The notes beneath the pieces are model-generated. The model saw only the letters and a list, made by a program, of their open reading frames with translations, was not told where the DNA came from and searched no databases. 64,000 bases of DNA, taken from contig NZ_AP021861.1 of assembly GCF_009177095.1 (NCBI RefSeq), positions 5,252,501 through 5,316,500 of the forward strand, given 5' to 3'. Source of the stretch: Lacipirellula parvula. Its GTDB lineage: Bacteria; Planctomycetota; Planctomycetia; Pirellulales; Lacipirellulaceae. The number at the start of each line of letters is the position of its first letter. The first letter of the stretch is position 1. A program made the translations under genes and the position numbers. This document shows positions 29,094 to 37,822 of this stretch, in pieces.

Positions 29094-30961
29094 GCCGCTT
29101 CCTCCCTCTTTTTCTTACCGAAATCGCCGTCGAGCGGAATGAACGCCACGCTCGCAAAACTGGGGATTGTGCAGAGCATCACCCAGATAAAGAAATTCTG
29201 ATAGCCGATCAAACCCTGCAACCAGCCGCTCCACATGCCGGGAATTAGCATCCCCAGCGCCATGAAGCCAGTACAAAGCGCGTAGTGAACGGTCTGATGC
29301 TCGCCCCGCGCGATGTAGATGCAGTACAGCATGTACGCCGTGAAGCCGAAGCCGTAGCCAAACTGCTCAATCCCAATGGCGGCCGTGATCACCCAATGGT
29401 TGTCGGGCTGGATGAGCGCGAGCAGCAAGATCGCGATGTTCGGCAAATGAATCGCCAGCGCCATCGGCCAAAGCCAGCGTTTCAGCCCCCCCTTCGCAGC
29501 CGCCATGCCGCCGACGATTCCGCCCAACGTCAACATCGCGATGCCGACCGTGCCGTACACGAATCCCAACTCGCCCGTCGTGAGGGCCAAGCCCCCCTTC
29601 TCGCGAGAGTCGATAAGGAAGGGTGAAGCAAGTTTCATCAATTGCGCTTCAGGCAATCGGTACAGCAGCAAGAAGGCCAGCAATGCGAGAATCCGCGGCT
29701 TGCGGAAGAACGAAATGAACGGCTCAAGAAAACCAATCGCCGCGTTTTCTTCAGAACCTTTCACTGGAACGTCGCCAGCCGGCCGCGGCAACACCACATA
29801 GTGGTAGAGGCAAAGCCCGCCGAACACCGCCGCCGCAATTCCGAGCGCCGTCATCCAGGCCAGCGTGATGTTGCCAGACCGAATCTCGAACTCCGCCGCC
29901 GACGGCAGATCCAGCTTGTCCTCAACCTGAATCACCGCCGCAAACGGCTCATCGCAGTTCTTGGCCGTAAGGACGAACCGCTCCCCCTCGATCACCTTGA
30001 AGCCCGGGTCTCCTTCCGAGAGACCAAACTGAACGACAAGCTCTTCGCCGGGAGGCACCGGATTCGCCAGCTTCATCAGCACCGGGGCGGCGTCGCCCGC
30101 GCGAGCTAACGCGTCAGGATCGGGCTTCGGCGGACCGAATCGCTCTTCGATCCAAGCCTCAAGCCCAGCCACCACCCCAGTGGGCGGCGGTGCGTCCGCC
30201 GCTTTCTTCTTATCCTCAAGCGAGGCGTTGTAGAACCCATGCTCCACGTTCCAGCGCCGCACTTGCATCGCCAGCGCTTCAACGTCTTCCAGCTTTTGAT
30301 TGCCGAGGCTCAGTTCGACGCGATCGTTCAGCACGACGATGCCGGCCTGGCCCGACGCTTGCAATCCATTCTCGCTCGGCGCGAACACGATCGTACTCGC
30401 CGCCTTGTCGACGGCAGACGCATGAATGGGCACCGTCGGCAGCCCGGTGCTCGATTCCAAACTCCCCGCCAGCATCACCAATACGCCAGATCCGGTGATC
30501 ACCGCCAAGCGAAACGCCGTGCTGCGAATCCCGACAAACCACGCCTGCTCATGGCTCGATAGCGCCAGCAAATACAAACCGTCGGCGGCGACGTCATGCG
30601 TCGCCGACGCCAACGCGACGAACGCCAACAACGCCATCAGGTAGGTCACCCAACTTTCCAACGGCAGCGTTGCCGCCGCGCCGCCCAACCCGATGGCCAC
30701 TAACAACTGCATCGCCACCGTCCACGCGCGACGCGTGCCGAAACGCTGGACGATGGGGCTCCACAGCGGCTTCAACACCCACGGCAGGCCGAGGATGCTC
30801 GAATAGAATGCGATCTGCGCATTCTCCAACCCCAGCCGCTTCAGCATGACAACCGAAACGCCGGTCACGACGATATTCGGAATCCCCTGCGCGAAATAAA
30901 GACTCGGCACCCAAGCCCAGGGGCTGCGCGTTCGTTCGGCGTTGGGAGTCGGCGAATCCAC
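29090..30961 (-). CDS. ampG: AmpG-like muropeptide permease with large inserted soluble domain
   Basis: 623 residues, GTG start at 30959-30961. The N-terminal half has AmpG-type features: 'SLYFAQGIPNIVVTGVSVV', 'GLPWVLKPLWSPIVQRFGTR' and 'LSSHEQAWFVGIRSTAFR'. After about six helices a ~190-residue hydrophilic segment (about 170-358; 'IVVLNDRVELSLGNQKLEDV', 'GVVAGLEAWIEERFGPP') interrupts the carrier. The second half resumes with 'KPRILALLAFLLLYRLPEAQ' and six more helices. AmpG imports GlcNAc-anhMurNAc-peptides by proton symport. Normal AmpG lacks this insert, which should sit between the two six-helix bundles, and its side of the membrane is uncertain. It starts six bases after the GHL10 gene and overlaps nagZ. 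Confidence 0.88.
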   Translation of the reverse strand: MDSPTPNAERTRSPWAWVPSLYFAQGIPNIVVTGVSVVMLKRLGLENAQIAFYSSILGLPWVLKPLWSPIVQRFGTRRAWTVAMQLLVAIGLGGAAATLPLESWVTYLMALLAFVALASATHDVAADGLYLLALSSHEQAWFVGIRSTAFRLAVITGSGVLVMLAGSLESSTGLPTVPIHASAVDKAASTIVFAPSENGLQASGQAGIVVLNDRVELSLGNQKLEDVEALAMQVRRWNVEHGFYNASLEDKKKAADAPPPTGVVAGLEAWIEERFGPPKPDPDALARAGDAAPVLMKLANPVPPGEELVVQFGLSEGDPGFKVIEGERFVLTAKNCDEPFAAVIQVEDKLDLPSAAEFEIRSGNITLAWMTALGIAAAVFGGLCLYHYVVLPRPAGDVPVKGSEENAAIGFLEPFISFFRKPRILALLAFLLLYRLPEAQLMKLASPFLIDSREKGGLALTTGELGFVYGTVGIAMLTLGGIVGGMAAAKGGLKRWLWPMALAIHLPNIAILLLALIQPDNHWVITAAIGIEQFGYGFGFTAYMLYCIYIARGEHQTVHYALCTGFMALGMLIPGMWSGWLQGLIGYQNFFIWVMLCTIPSFASVAFIPLDGDFGKKKREEAA

Positions 30962-30967
30962 CAGCGG

Positions 30968-32710
30968 CTATTTCACCTCCGCGCGAACCACCTCGCCCTC
31001 GCGGCCGAGGCGCGTCACCGCCGACACCGCAACTTCTTCTGGCGACGCATCGCCCACGGCTTCGATCACCGGGCTCGTCTCGCGGCCGGGGACGATCTTC
31101 GTCGCCCACGTGTCGCCCGTGCGGGTGCGCACCACCCACAGCCACGGCGCCTTGCCGTCGCTCGACTTCAGGTTAATCGCCACGCCCTTAGCATTCTTCT
31201 TGGCCGTCACCTCCGGCTTAGCCGGCATCTCTTCGCCCAGCCACGGCGACGCGGGCACGAGCGCCTGCTCCTTATACAACCCATCTTCCAGCTTCTCCGT
31301 CAGCCCATCGCGGTTGTCGAAGATGCACTTGATGCTGAAGAAGACGTTGCCCGGACCATCCTTCACGATCTCGCGCGTGATCTCGATCTGCTGGAGCAAT
31401 TCTTCAGCCGGCCACGCATTGCGAGCCGGCGTCACGTCGGCCGACTTGCGAACGCTGTGCGCCCCGTTGCCTGGCCACAGATGGCGATGCTTCGTGTTTT
31501 CGCTCTCCCACCATTCGAGCAGCTTCGGATAGCTCTGCGCTCCTTCGACCTGCCAATACAGCTGCGGCGTGAAGTAATCGACCCAACCTTCATTGAGCCA
31601 CTTCTTCGCATCGGCATACAGGACCGAGTACTGATCAAGCCCCGCGATTCCCTCGGGATGCCCCGGCCGCCAAATGCCGAACGGGCTGATACCCACCAGC
31701 ACCCACGGCTTCTCTTTCTTCACCGCTTTGTACATTTCTTCGACGAGGCGATCGCAATTGTTGCGGCGCCAATCGTCCTTCGACATCTTCGGCTTGGCCG
31801 CCGCCTCGCCGTGGGCGCCCTCTTCGCCATGAGCGGGAGCTTCGGCGTGAGCAGCTTCCTCGCCATGCGCGGGTTCCTCAGCATGCGCAGCTTCCTCTGC
31901 GCCATGAGCGGCCTCTTCTCCATGCGCGTCGGCTTCCTCGCCATGAGCAGCCGCTTCGCCATGCCCTGCTTCGGCGCCATGGCCCCCTTCGCCGTGCGCC
32001 CCTTCGGCTTCCAACGCCGCCATCGCGCGAGCGTAGCTGTCGTCGTCGGGGAACGGCAACGGCTTGCCGTGCTCGTCGTTGATCGGATACGGATAGAAAT
32101 AGTCGTCGATGTGGACGCCGTCGATGTCGTACCGCTTCACCACGTCGGTCACGACGTCGATAAACCGCTTCAGCGCCTCCGGCTCGCCCGGATCAAACCA
32201 CAGGAAGTTACCATACTCGCGCACGATCTCCGGGTACGAACGGCTCACATGGGCCGGCGTCGGCTCGCTCTTTGCATCGGTATTGCGCACGCGATACGGA
32301 TTGAACCATACGTGCAGTTGCAGCCCCCGCTTGTGGGCCTCGTCGACCGCAAACTTCAGCGGATCGTAAAACGGCTTCGGCGGCTGGCCCATCTCACCCG
32401 ACAAATACTCCGACCACGGTTCAATCCGCGACGCGTAGAGCGAGTCGGCCGACGGGCGAATCTGCAAGATGACGGCGTTGAGGTTGAGCGCGACCGACTT
32501 ATCAAGCAGCGCGATCAGTTCTTGCTTCTGCTTCTCGGTCGACAATCCCTTCTTCGAAGGCCAGTCGATGTTGGCGACCGACGCAATCCACGCCGCGCGA
32601 AACTCCCGCGGCGCCGCCGGAACCTCGTCCGCCCGCACTGCCGCCGCGTTCCCGCCCAGCGCCGCGACAACCGCGAGCGCCGCCAGCCAACCTATCGTTC
32701 GATGAATCAT
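30968..32710 (-). CDS. GHL10-family glycoside hydrolase (DigH/YngK-like) with His/Glu-rich insert
   Basis: 580 residues from ATG 32708-32710, preceded by 'gggagag'; the start gives a signal peptide ('MIHRTIGWLAALAVVAALGG', ending 'VRA'). GHL10 (DUF187) motifs follow: 'EFRAAWIASVANIDWPSK', 'LQIRPSADSLYAS', 'LHVWFNPYRVRN', 'GVHIDDYFYPYP' with candidate catalytic acids, and 'GISPFGIWRPGHPEGIAGL'. E. coli DigH of this family cuts denuded peptidoglycan glycan. Between the 'DDDSYARAM' and 'DDWRRNNCDRLVEEM' blocks lies an Ala/His/Gly/Glu repeat of about 70 residues (about 233-303, units like 'AHGEEA', eleven His). It is the first gene of the wall-recycling operon. Glycan specificity is inferred from family and context. 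Confidence 0.88.
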   Translation of the reverse strand: MIHRTIGWLAALAVVAALGGNAAAVRADEVPAAPREFRAAWIASVANIDWPSKKGLSTEKQKQELIALLDKSVALNLNAVILQIRPSADSLYASRIEPWSEYLSGEMGQPPKPFYDPLKFAVDEAHKRGLQLHVWFNPYRVRNTDAKSEPTPAHVSRSYPEIVREYGNFLWFDPGEPEALKRFIDVVTDVVKRYDIDGVHIDDYFYPYPINDEHGKPLPFPDDDSYARAMAALEAEGAHGEGGHGAEAGHGEAAAHGEEADAHGEEAAHGAEEAAHAEEPAHGEEAAHAEAPAHGEEGAHGEAAAKPKMSKDDWRRNNCDRLVEEMYKAVKKEKPWVLVGISPFGIWRPGHPEGIAGLDQYSVLYADAKKWLNEGWVDYFTPQLYWQVEGAQSYPKLLEWWESENTKHRHLWPGNGAHSVRKSADVTPARNAWPAEELLQQIEITREIVKDGPGNVFFSIKCIFDNRDGLTEKLEDGLYKEQALVPASPWLGEEMPAKPEVTAKKNAKGVAINLKSSDGKAPWLWVVRTRTGDTWATKIVPGRETSPVIEAVGDASPEEVAVSAVTRLGREGEVVRAEVK

Positions 32711-32891
32711 CGACAAATCTCTCCCATTAGTTCCTGCACTCGCATGCGATCCGCATTCGCAGCGTAGAAAGGCCATCATATCACGCATGCATCGCGACGG
32801 TCAGTCGGCCGCCGCATGCGCACGCCGCTCACGCATTTGCGAACGCGCCCGCAAGTTACCGCAACCCGCATAGCCGCCACTGCTCACTGAC

Positions 32892-32929
32892 AAAAAAAAA
32901 GCCGCCCGAGCCATGTGCTCGAGCGGCTG
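32892..32929 (-). terminator. Intrinsic terminator of the first PEP-CTERM gene
   Basis: Read on the minus strand, agccgctcgagc-acatg-gctcgggcggct forms a strong stem followed by nine T. It lies 39 bases after the PEP-CTERM stop (32968) and upstream of the GHL10 start, so it separates the surface-protein gene from the wall-recycling operon. Confidence 0.9.
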
Positions 32930-32967
32930 TTGCGTTATCTACCTAATCGTTAGTCGCGAGCCGAAAA

Positions 32968-33846
32968 CTAAGCGTTCTTGCGACCAGCGGCCACCAACCC
33001 AATCATTCCCAGCGCAGCCAAGGCCAGCGTAGCAGGCTCCGGCACCGCCTTGATGAATTCCAAACGCATGTTATCCACGAAGAATTCCGTGTTGGCGTTG
33101 GAAAGCCCCGACCCAATGGCAATGTTATCGTACTGCCGAATCGACGCGGCCGTGCCGATGTTGGAAACGCGCTCAGCCAACACATTGTTGACGTAGAACG
33201 CGAAGTCCGTGCTCAAGCCGTCGTCCGTGCTGAGGATGACCTTCAGATTCTGCCAGCCCTGGACGCGGCCCCCGGTGCCAAAGTCGTTGAGCTTGAAGAA
33301 GATGCCGGCGCCCCCGACCGACTCCGTGGCCCCGCCGTCTGGATCGGCCGTCGTCGGAACCGTGTAGCCCAAAATCCGGGCCATGTACGACTGACCGCCG
33401 CTATTGGCGCCGGTCTGGTTATTGTTGAAGCCCATCGCGATGAGCTGATTCGTTCCCGTCGGCCCCGTCGTATCTTGCAGGGTGACGAAGTTTCTAGCCG
33501 GCACGCCCGTCGGCGTTGCATCGTAGTAGTCGAAGCTCCAGACCAACTGATCCCCAATGCCGAGCGCTGGCGTGTCGGCGAAGGTCAGGCGATTGCGGTA
33601 CTGAGCGTTCGTCCCCGTGCCCGGCCCTTGCACAGACTTCGTCGGGCTGGAGGCTTGTGCGGTCGACAAGACGCCGCTGACGGGAGCGGTCGTTCCAATC
33701 GGAGCCCAAACGGCTTCGAAGGCGGCTTGATTGGCGTAGCCGTCGAAATTGTCGTTGACGATCAACGCCGCGGATGAATCGGCCGCGAGGCCGACGGTCG
33801 CCAGCGTGGCGACCGCGAAGAGTTTCGCGAACTGGGTAACCTTCAT
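32968..33846 (-). CDS. PEP-CTERM sorting-domain exported protein
   Basis: 292 residues from ATG 33844-33846, which has the strong ribosome site 'aggagggga'. The signal peptide is 'MKVTQFAKLFAVATLATVGL'. The C-terminus 'VPEPATLALAALGMIGLVAA' followed by 'GRKNA' is a PEP-CTERM signal (V-PEP, membrane helix, basic tail), recognised by exosortase and probably anchored or released at the cell surface. The body (about 30-260) looks like a beta-sandwich of the concanavalin/LamG type and is clearly paralogous to the protein at 35982-37073; shared blocks include 'GFNNNQTG', 'YMARILG', 'FFKLNDFG' and 'FYVNNVLAERVS'. No enzymatic motif is seen. Confidence 0.9.
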   Translation of the reverse strand: MKVTQFAKLFAVATLATVGLAADSSAALIVNDNFDGYANQAAFEAVWAPIGTTAPVSGVLSTAQASSPTKSVQGPGTGTNAQYRNRLTFADTPALGIGDQLVWSFDYYDATPTGVPARNFVTLQDTTGPTGTNQLIAMGFNNNQTGANSGGQSYMARILGYTVPTTADPDGGATESVGGAGIFFKLNDFGTGGRVQGWQNLKVILSTDDGLSTDFAFYVNNVLAERVSNIGTAASIRQYDNIAIGSGLSNANTEFFVDNMRLEFIKAVPEPATLALAALGMIGLVAAGRKNA

Positions 33847-34035
33847 TAGTCTCCCCTCCTGCTGATGTGGTTCAGCGCTGCAGAATCGATAAAAGGACAA
33901 GTGAGTAAATTAATCGCCCGCGGCTCTGTTCCGCCACTGTGCAGTCTATTTGCGGTTTTCCGCGGCCTCAAGGATTTACGCGCAGCATTTTCACTGTTTT
34001 GCGCACGCTGGTCGCTTAGAAACAGCTGCGGACGC

Positions 34036-34473
34036 TCAGGGCATTTTTATGTCGTGCGTTTGCGCATCGCCGGTCGCCTGCAAAGTCAGGCCTGATGTTT
34101 CGAAGCGTGCATAACTTTCAGGAACAGGGCGAGGCGGCAGTATCGGCAGTGGATCACCTTCTTTCCAGCCGGCCGGCATCGGCGATGGAGCGTCGACGCG
34201 AATCCGATACTCCCCGGCCGGCAAGCTAAGCGAATAAGTGCCATCGGCCGCAATCGGCCCCCCAATGGCGGGCGATCCCGCTTTGGAAAATGCAACCATA
34301 CCTACGGTAACCGGAGCATTGTTGTACGTCACAACGCCCGACACGACCCCGCCGCCGCTCGCACCACATCCGAACGTGCTCAATAGCGAGCCTACCGCGA
34401 ACATCGAGAGGCAAACGTAGGACGACCGCAACGGCAGCTGTTTGAAACTATTCACTGACGACTTCCTCGCCAT
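34036..34473 (-). CDS. Small lipoprotein with carboxypeptidase-regulatory-like fold
   Basis: The 145-residue protein has a membrane segment ending in '[17 protein letters not shown]', a plausible lipobox. The rest, '[20 protein letters not shown]', '[20 protein letters not shown]' and '[10 protein letters not shown]', has the Gly-x-V-x-Y-x(n)-P pattern of carboxypeptidase-regulatory-like (transthyretin-type) beta-domains. In planctomycetes such a lipoprotein commonly follows a DUF1559 gene; here its start overlaps the DUF1559 stop by 26 bases, so the two form one unit. A peptide- or surface-binding role is only a guess. Confidence 0.8.
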   Translation of the reverse strand: MARKSSVNSFKQLPLRSSYVCLSMFAVGSLLSTFGCGASGGGVVSGVVTYNNAPVTVGMVAFSKAGSPAIGGPIAADGTYSLSLPAGEYRIRVDAPSPMPAGWKEGDPLPILPPRPVPESYARFETSGLTLQATGDAQTHDIKMP

Positions 34474-35560
34474 TACGCGACGCCATGCTTGTATAGAGCA
34501 CTGGATCAGTGCCGTCAGTCAAGAAAGACACGCTTGCATCAGCGCGGGCAAAAAGCGCACCGCCCGAGTGAAAACTCTGGAACGGAAGATCATTAAAACC
34601 GATCGTCTTCATACTCGCCGGAACTGCACCGGGCCGATCGGTGCTGTCGTCGTGCGAGACGTAGTAGCCAGTAGAAGCCAGATTTGCATTCGGCGGATAA
34701 CGACTATCAATATTCTTGCACGACGTCGAACTCGCTTGCGCTGGAACTTGAGGAGGAGCCTTTTCTTGCCCCATTCCAGTTGCGCTGCCGGTATAAGCCG
34801 CTGAATGATAAGCCCCAAAGGGCCAAGCGCGCACTTGATACCATCGCTCACCGACCATCAAGGTATTGCTGGTTCCGTCGGATATATGCGAAGCCTTCAC
34901 TTTGCTACCAGGAAATAAAATGCCGTCGATGTTGATCGTTGAAACGCAATCAACCGCCATGTACTTAGTATCGGTGTAGGTGGTCGGGCACGTTACGGAT
35001 GGGTTCCTGGACTTAAACGATCCAGCAATTCCGCTGTAATTGGACGCCTTCAATTCGGGAGCGAATTTATCAACGGCCTCGGATGCGTTGTCGCTAGGGC
35101 AGCTGAAAATTACTACGCCTTTGAGACCTTCAACAACAGCTTTTGCAGCAGCATCCCCGGCGTTGGCCTTCGCGCGGATGTCGTAAAAATCCGCTTCCGT
35201 AGTCGCCGACGTTCTATACGAGGCCAGCAGTGTTGCAGCATTCGACCCTAACGTCCCCTGCTCCATGTACGGCAGAATTTCCATCTGCCAGCTATTGCCG
35301 TTGTACCCGGTTTTGCGAGCGTTGACTGAGCCAGGCGGATAAACCTTGCGTGCTGACTCATAATTAAGTGCTGCAAGGCCGATATTCTTGAGATTGTTTT
35401 GGCAACTCGATCGGCGAGCCGCCTCGCGCGCGGCCTGAACAGCCGGCAGCAGCAGCGCGACCAGCACGCCGATGATCGCGATGACCACCAGTAATTCGAC
35501 GAGCGTGAAAGCTCGACGGGAAACGGCGCACTGCGGAGTCAGGGAGCCTCGCTGAATCAT
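34448..35560 (-). CDS. DUF1559 type II pseudopilin-like surface protein
   Basis: 370 residues from ATG 35558-35560 (ribosome site 'aaaggaag'). It has the prepilin N-terminal methylation site '[20 protein letters not shown]' and the following '[20 protein letters not shown]', both DUF1559 signatures. The family's H-x9-DG C-terminal motif appears as '[18 protein letters not shown]', with DA in place of DG. Planctomycetes carry many such proteins; the prepilin signal suggests assembly by a type II secretion/pilus-like machine at the cell surface, but individual roles are unknown. Transcription continues into the lipoprotein gene. The upstream extension to 35665 has no supporting features. Confidence 0.9.
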   Translation of the reverse strand: MIQRGSLTPQCAVSRRAFTLVELLVVIAIIGVLVALLLPAVQAAREAARRSSCQNNLKNIGLAALNYESARKVYPPGSVNARKTGYNGNSWQMEILPYMEQGTLGSNAATLLASYRTSATTEADFYDIRAKANAGDAAAKAVVEGLKGVVIFSCPSDNASEAVDKFAPELKASNYSGIAGSFKSRNPSVTCPTTYTDTKYMAVDCVSTINIDGILFPGSKVKASHISDGTSNTLMVGERWYQVRAWPFGAYHSAAYTGSATGMGQEKAPPQVPAQASSTSCKNIDSRYPPNANLASTGYYVSHDDSTDRPGAVPASMKTIGFNDLPFQSFHSGGALFARADASVSFLTDGTDPVLYTSMASRNGEEVVSE

Positions 35561-35907
35561 GTCAGCTTCCTTTGGGGCAAGGGTGAAGAGGCCGGATGAA
35601 TGAAAAGTAACCAAGAACGGGCCTTCCTCATTTCTTAATTCTAGGCAGACCCGCAACCGGAACAACGAAAAATGTGCGCAGCTCTTTCACGCATTCGCGC
35701 ATCCAACCTACGGTCGCCCGCGGTGCCTAAGCGCCCCCGCAAGCAACCATTCAATAACAGACCACAAAGGACAAATTAAGCGCCGCACGCCGCCCCCCTA
35801 GCCCCGGGCTCCGCCCGGGGGTAACTCTCAATTCCGCTTGAGATCGCCGCACGCACAGTCACCCCCGCACGAAGCCCAGGGCCAAATCACCGCCTCGCAC
35901 CCGTGAA
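35561..35907. other. Gene-free stretch with one GC palindrome
   Basis: Between the DUF1559 start and the terminator of the second PEP-CTERM gene I see no gene. 35798-35822 (ctagccccgggctccgcccg...) is a palindrome of the same design as the pair at 15841-15928. The DUF1559 promoter should lie in the left third but is not obvious. Confidence 0.6.
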
Positions 35908-35943
35908 TAAAAAACCGCACGCTGCTCAACGCAGCGTGCGGTT
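35908..35943 (-). terminator. Intrinsic terminator of the second PEP-CTERM gene
   Basis: On the minus strand aaccgcacgctgc-gttga-gcagcgtgcggtt is a perfect 13-bp stem followed directly by a run of T. It lies about 40 bases after the stop at 35982. Confidence 0.92.
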
Positions 35944-35981
35944 AGAAAGCTTTTCACGCGCGAAGATCGCACGATCATTTG

Positions 35982-37073
35982 TTACTTACGACGACGAGCG
36001 GCCGCCAGCGTGCCAACGAGAGCGACGCCAGCCAGAGCGATCGTCGTCGGCTCGGGAACCGCCGACACGGCGCCAACGACCGGCGTCGGATCGGTACCGA
36101 ACTGCGTCTTCCAGATCGCCAAGTCGGCGTCGTTCACCGCCGTATCGTTGTTTGCATCGCCCGTGGTCGCACTGCCCGCGACGCCGAAGCCGCGCTGCCA
36201 AATCAGGAAGTCCTTGCCGTCAACGATGTTGTCGTTGTTGAAGTCCGCATTATTCACCGGCGGGGTGACGCCGCCGCTGACGGAGATGTTGAAATTATCG
36301 ATGTAAGCGACTCTCGTCGACGTCACGCCCGAACCAAGACGAACCGTGTCTAGTTCTCGAAGAACCGTACCAACGTCGCTCACCCGTTCGGCCAGTACGT
36401 TGTCTACGTAAAAAGCGTAGTCGGTGCCGATTCCGTTGTCGCTGGAAATGTCGACGCGCAGGTTGTGCCACCCCACGCTTCGCAGCCCCACGCCAAAGTC
36501 ATTCAATTTGAAGAACTGCCCTGCCGCGAGGCCCCCCTTTTCATTAGGGCCGCCGTCTGGGTCGATGCCGGTCGGATTCAACGTGGCGTCGGAAGGCGCG
36601 AAGCCTAGAATGCGGGCCATGTAGTAGTTGCCGCCGCTATCGCCGCCAGTCTGATTGTTGTTCAAGCCCAACGCGACGAGTTGATTCGTCGAGGTTGGCG
36701 CCGCTCCGACTTGCAGGTTGTTGTATTGGCGGTACGGCGAACTCGCCGAGTCGGAATCGTAGAAGTCAAAGCTGTAGCTGATGATGTTCGTCGTCGACGG
36801 AACTCCCAGCCCCGCCACCGTCTTGCCGTTGCGAGCCACCACTAACGGCATGCCGATCATATTGGGACCGGAAACAGGAGCGAATCCAGTGTCCGCTTGG
36901 GTTTGCAAGAACGTCGACGCCAGCGGATCCGCAGCCACAACTGGCCACGCGGCTTCAAACTCGGCCTGGGTCGTGTAGCTGTCGAAGTTGTCGAATAGCT
37001 TGACCGTTTGAGCAGCAGCCGGGCTCACCAGCGCCGTGGCGAGCAATAGTCCGAGTCCAAATCGAGCAGCCAT
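35982..37073 (-). CDS. PEP-CTERM exported protein with dockerin-type repeat
   Basis: 363 residues from ATG 37071-37073 (ribosome site 'ggagggt'). The signal peptide 'MAARFGLGLLLATALVSPAA' is followed by the same beta-sandwich domain as the 32968-33846 protein, then a dockerin-I-like calcium repeat pair, 'ADFNNDNIVDGKDFLIWQRG' and 'GDANNDTAVNDADLAIWKTQ', with DxNxDxxVxxxD loops. It ends with a PEP-CTERM tail ('AVPEPTTIALAGVALVGTLA', then 'AARRRK'). The dockerin pair, common in planctomycete PEP-CTERM proteins, probably serves calcium-dependent surface assembly. An upstream in-frame Met at 37202 would hide the signal peptide and is unlikely. Confidence 0.9.
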   Translation of the reverse strand: MAARFGLGLLLATALVSPAAAQTVKLFDNFDSYTTQAEFEAAWPVVAADPLASTFLQTQADTGFAPVSGPNMIGMPLVVARNGKTVAGLGVPSTTNIISYSFDFYDSDSASSPYRQYNNLQVGAAPTSTNQLVALGLNNNQTGGDSGGNYYMARILGFAPSDATLNPTGIDPDGGPNEKGGLAAGQFFKLNDFGVGLRSVGWHNLRVDISSDNGIGTDYAFYVDNVLAERVSDVGTVLRELDTVRLGSGVTSTRVAYIDNFNISVSGGVTPPVNNADFNNDNIVDGKDFLIWQRGFGVAGSATTGDANNDTAVNDADLAIWKTQFGTDPTPVVGAVSAVPEPTTIALAGVALVGTLAAARRRK

Positions 37074-37822
37074 TATCCCAAACCCTCCGAGAACCTGTTG
37101 TGTAACCTTGGTCGGCGTTGATGAGCGTCTGCAGTCGAGTCCCGGCGGCGGCCCCGCGGCGGACGAGAAAAAGTATGCGAGGCGCCTGAAGCACGAGCGC
37201 ACTTTTCCTACGGAAACTGTTTGGCCCTACTCCTCATCTTAATGAGGACCTGCGGGAACGCGCATGGATCGGTGCGTTATTTTTTCTCGCTTTGGCGCAG
37301 CAGGCGCGAATAGATAACAGCACGCCGCCGTCAAAATAGTATGACAAAAGCCCCAAAAACGCCGACTCGACGGGCTAAATCCAGACGTTTTTAGCCACAA
37401 CCACCCGACGCACTCCGCACCGCGAAGGCCTCGCCCGCGAAAGCCTACGCAGGTGGCAGAAAATCGCTTGCCCCAAACCGCGTCCAGTCTGCTAAGGTGA
37501 ACAAAAGGCCACATGGCGATGAGCAACGGCGATGGGCGCTCGATGAAGACCGCGGTCCGGGCAACTGTGCTCCGAGCAACTGTGCAGCGATCAAGGCAGG
37601 CGATCACCGCCTGCCGACCAGAGGCCGTCGCAAGCACTTGCCGCCGCCGCGACCAAAAGTCACCGAAGAATTCGACGTAAACCGCCGCAAAGCAAGAACT
37701 TGCGATTTATGTCGCCAAAAACGCGACACGCGACATAATTCGCCGCGACTAAATAGCTGCCCCGGCCAACTCATTGAGGCGCGAGGGATCTATCCGCGTT
37801 CATCGGCGGTCACTTCCCCGCG
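37074..37822. other. Gene-free stretch with two dyads
   Basis: No convincing gene lies between the second PEP-CTERM gene and the XylR-type gene; the open frames are short and lack motifs. Two dyads stand out: ggcaggcg-atcac-cgcctgcc (37595-37615), and ttatgtcgc (37707-37715) with gcgacataa (37730-37738), perfect 9-base arms around 14 bases. Either could be a hairpin or an operator. Confidence 0.5.

Noticed and set aside
31801-32012. Short tandem repeats that might suggest a CRISPR or VNTR locus
   Set aside because: They are in-frame codons of the His/Glu-rich insert of the GHL10 gene; repeat units lack spacers of constant length.
37239-37637. 132-residue minus-strand frame upstream of the second PEP-CTERM gene
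   Set aside because: Low-complexity Arg/Ser/Ala composition, no ribosome site, overlaps dyads; no family signal.
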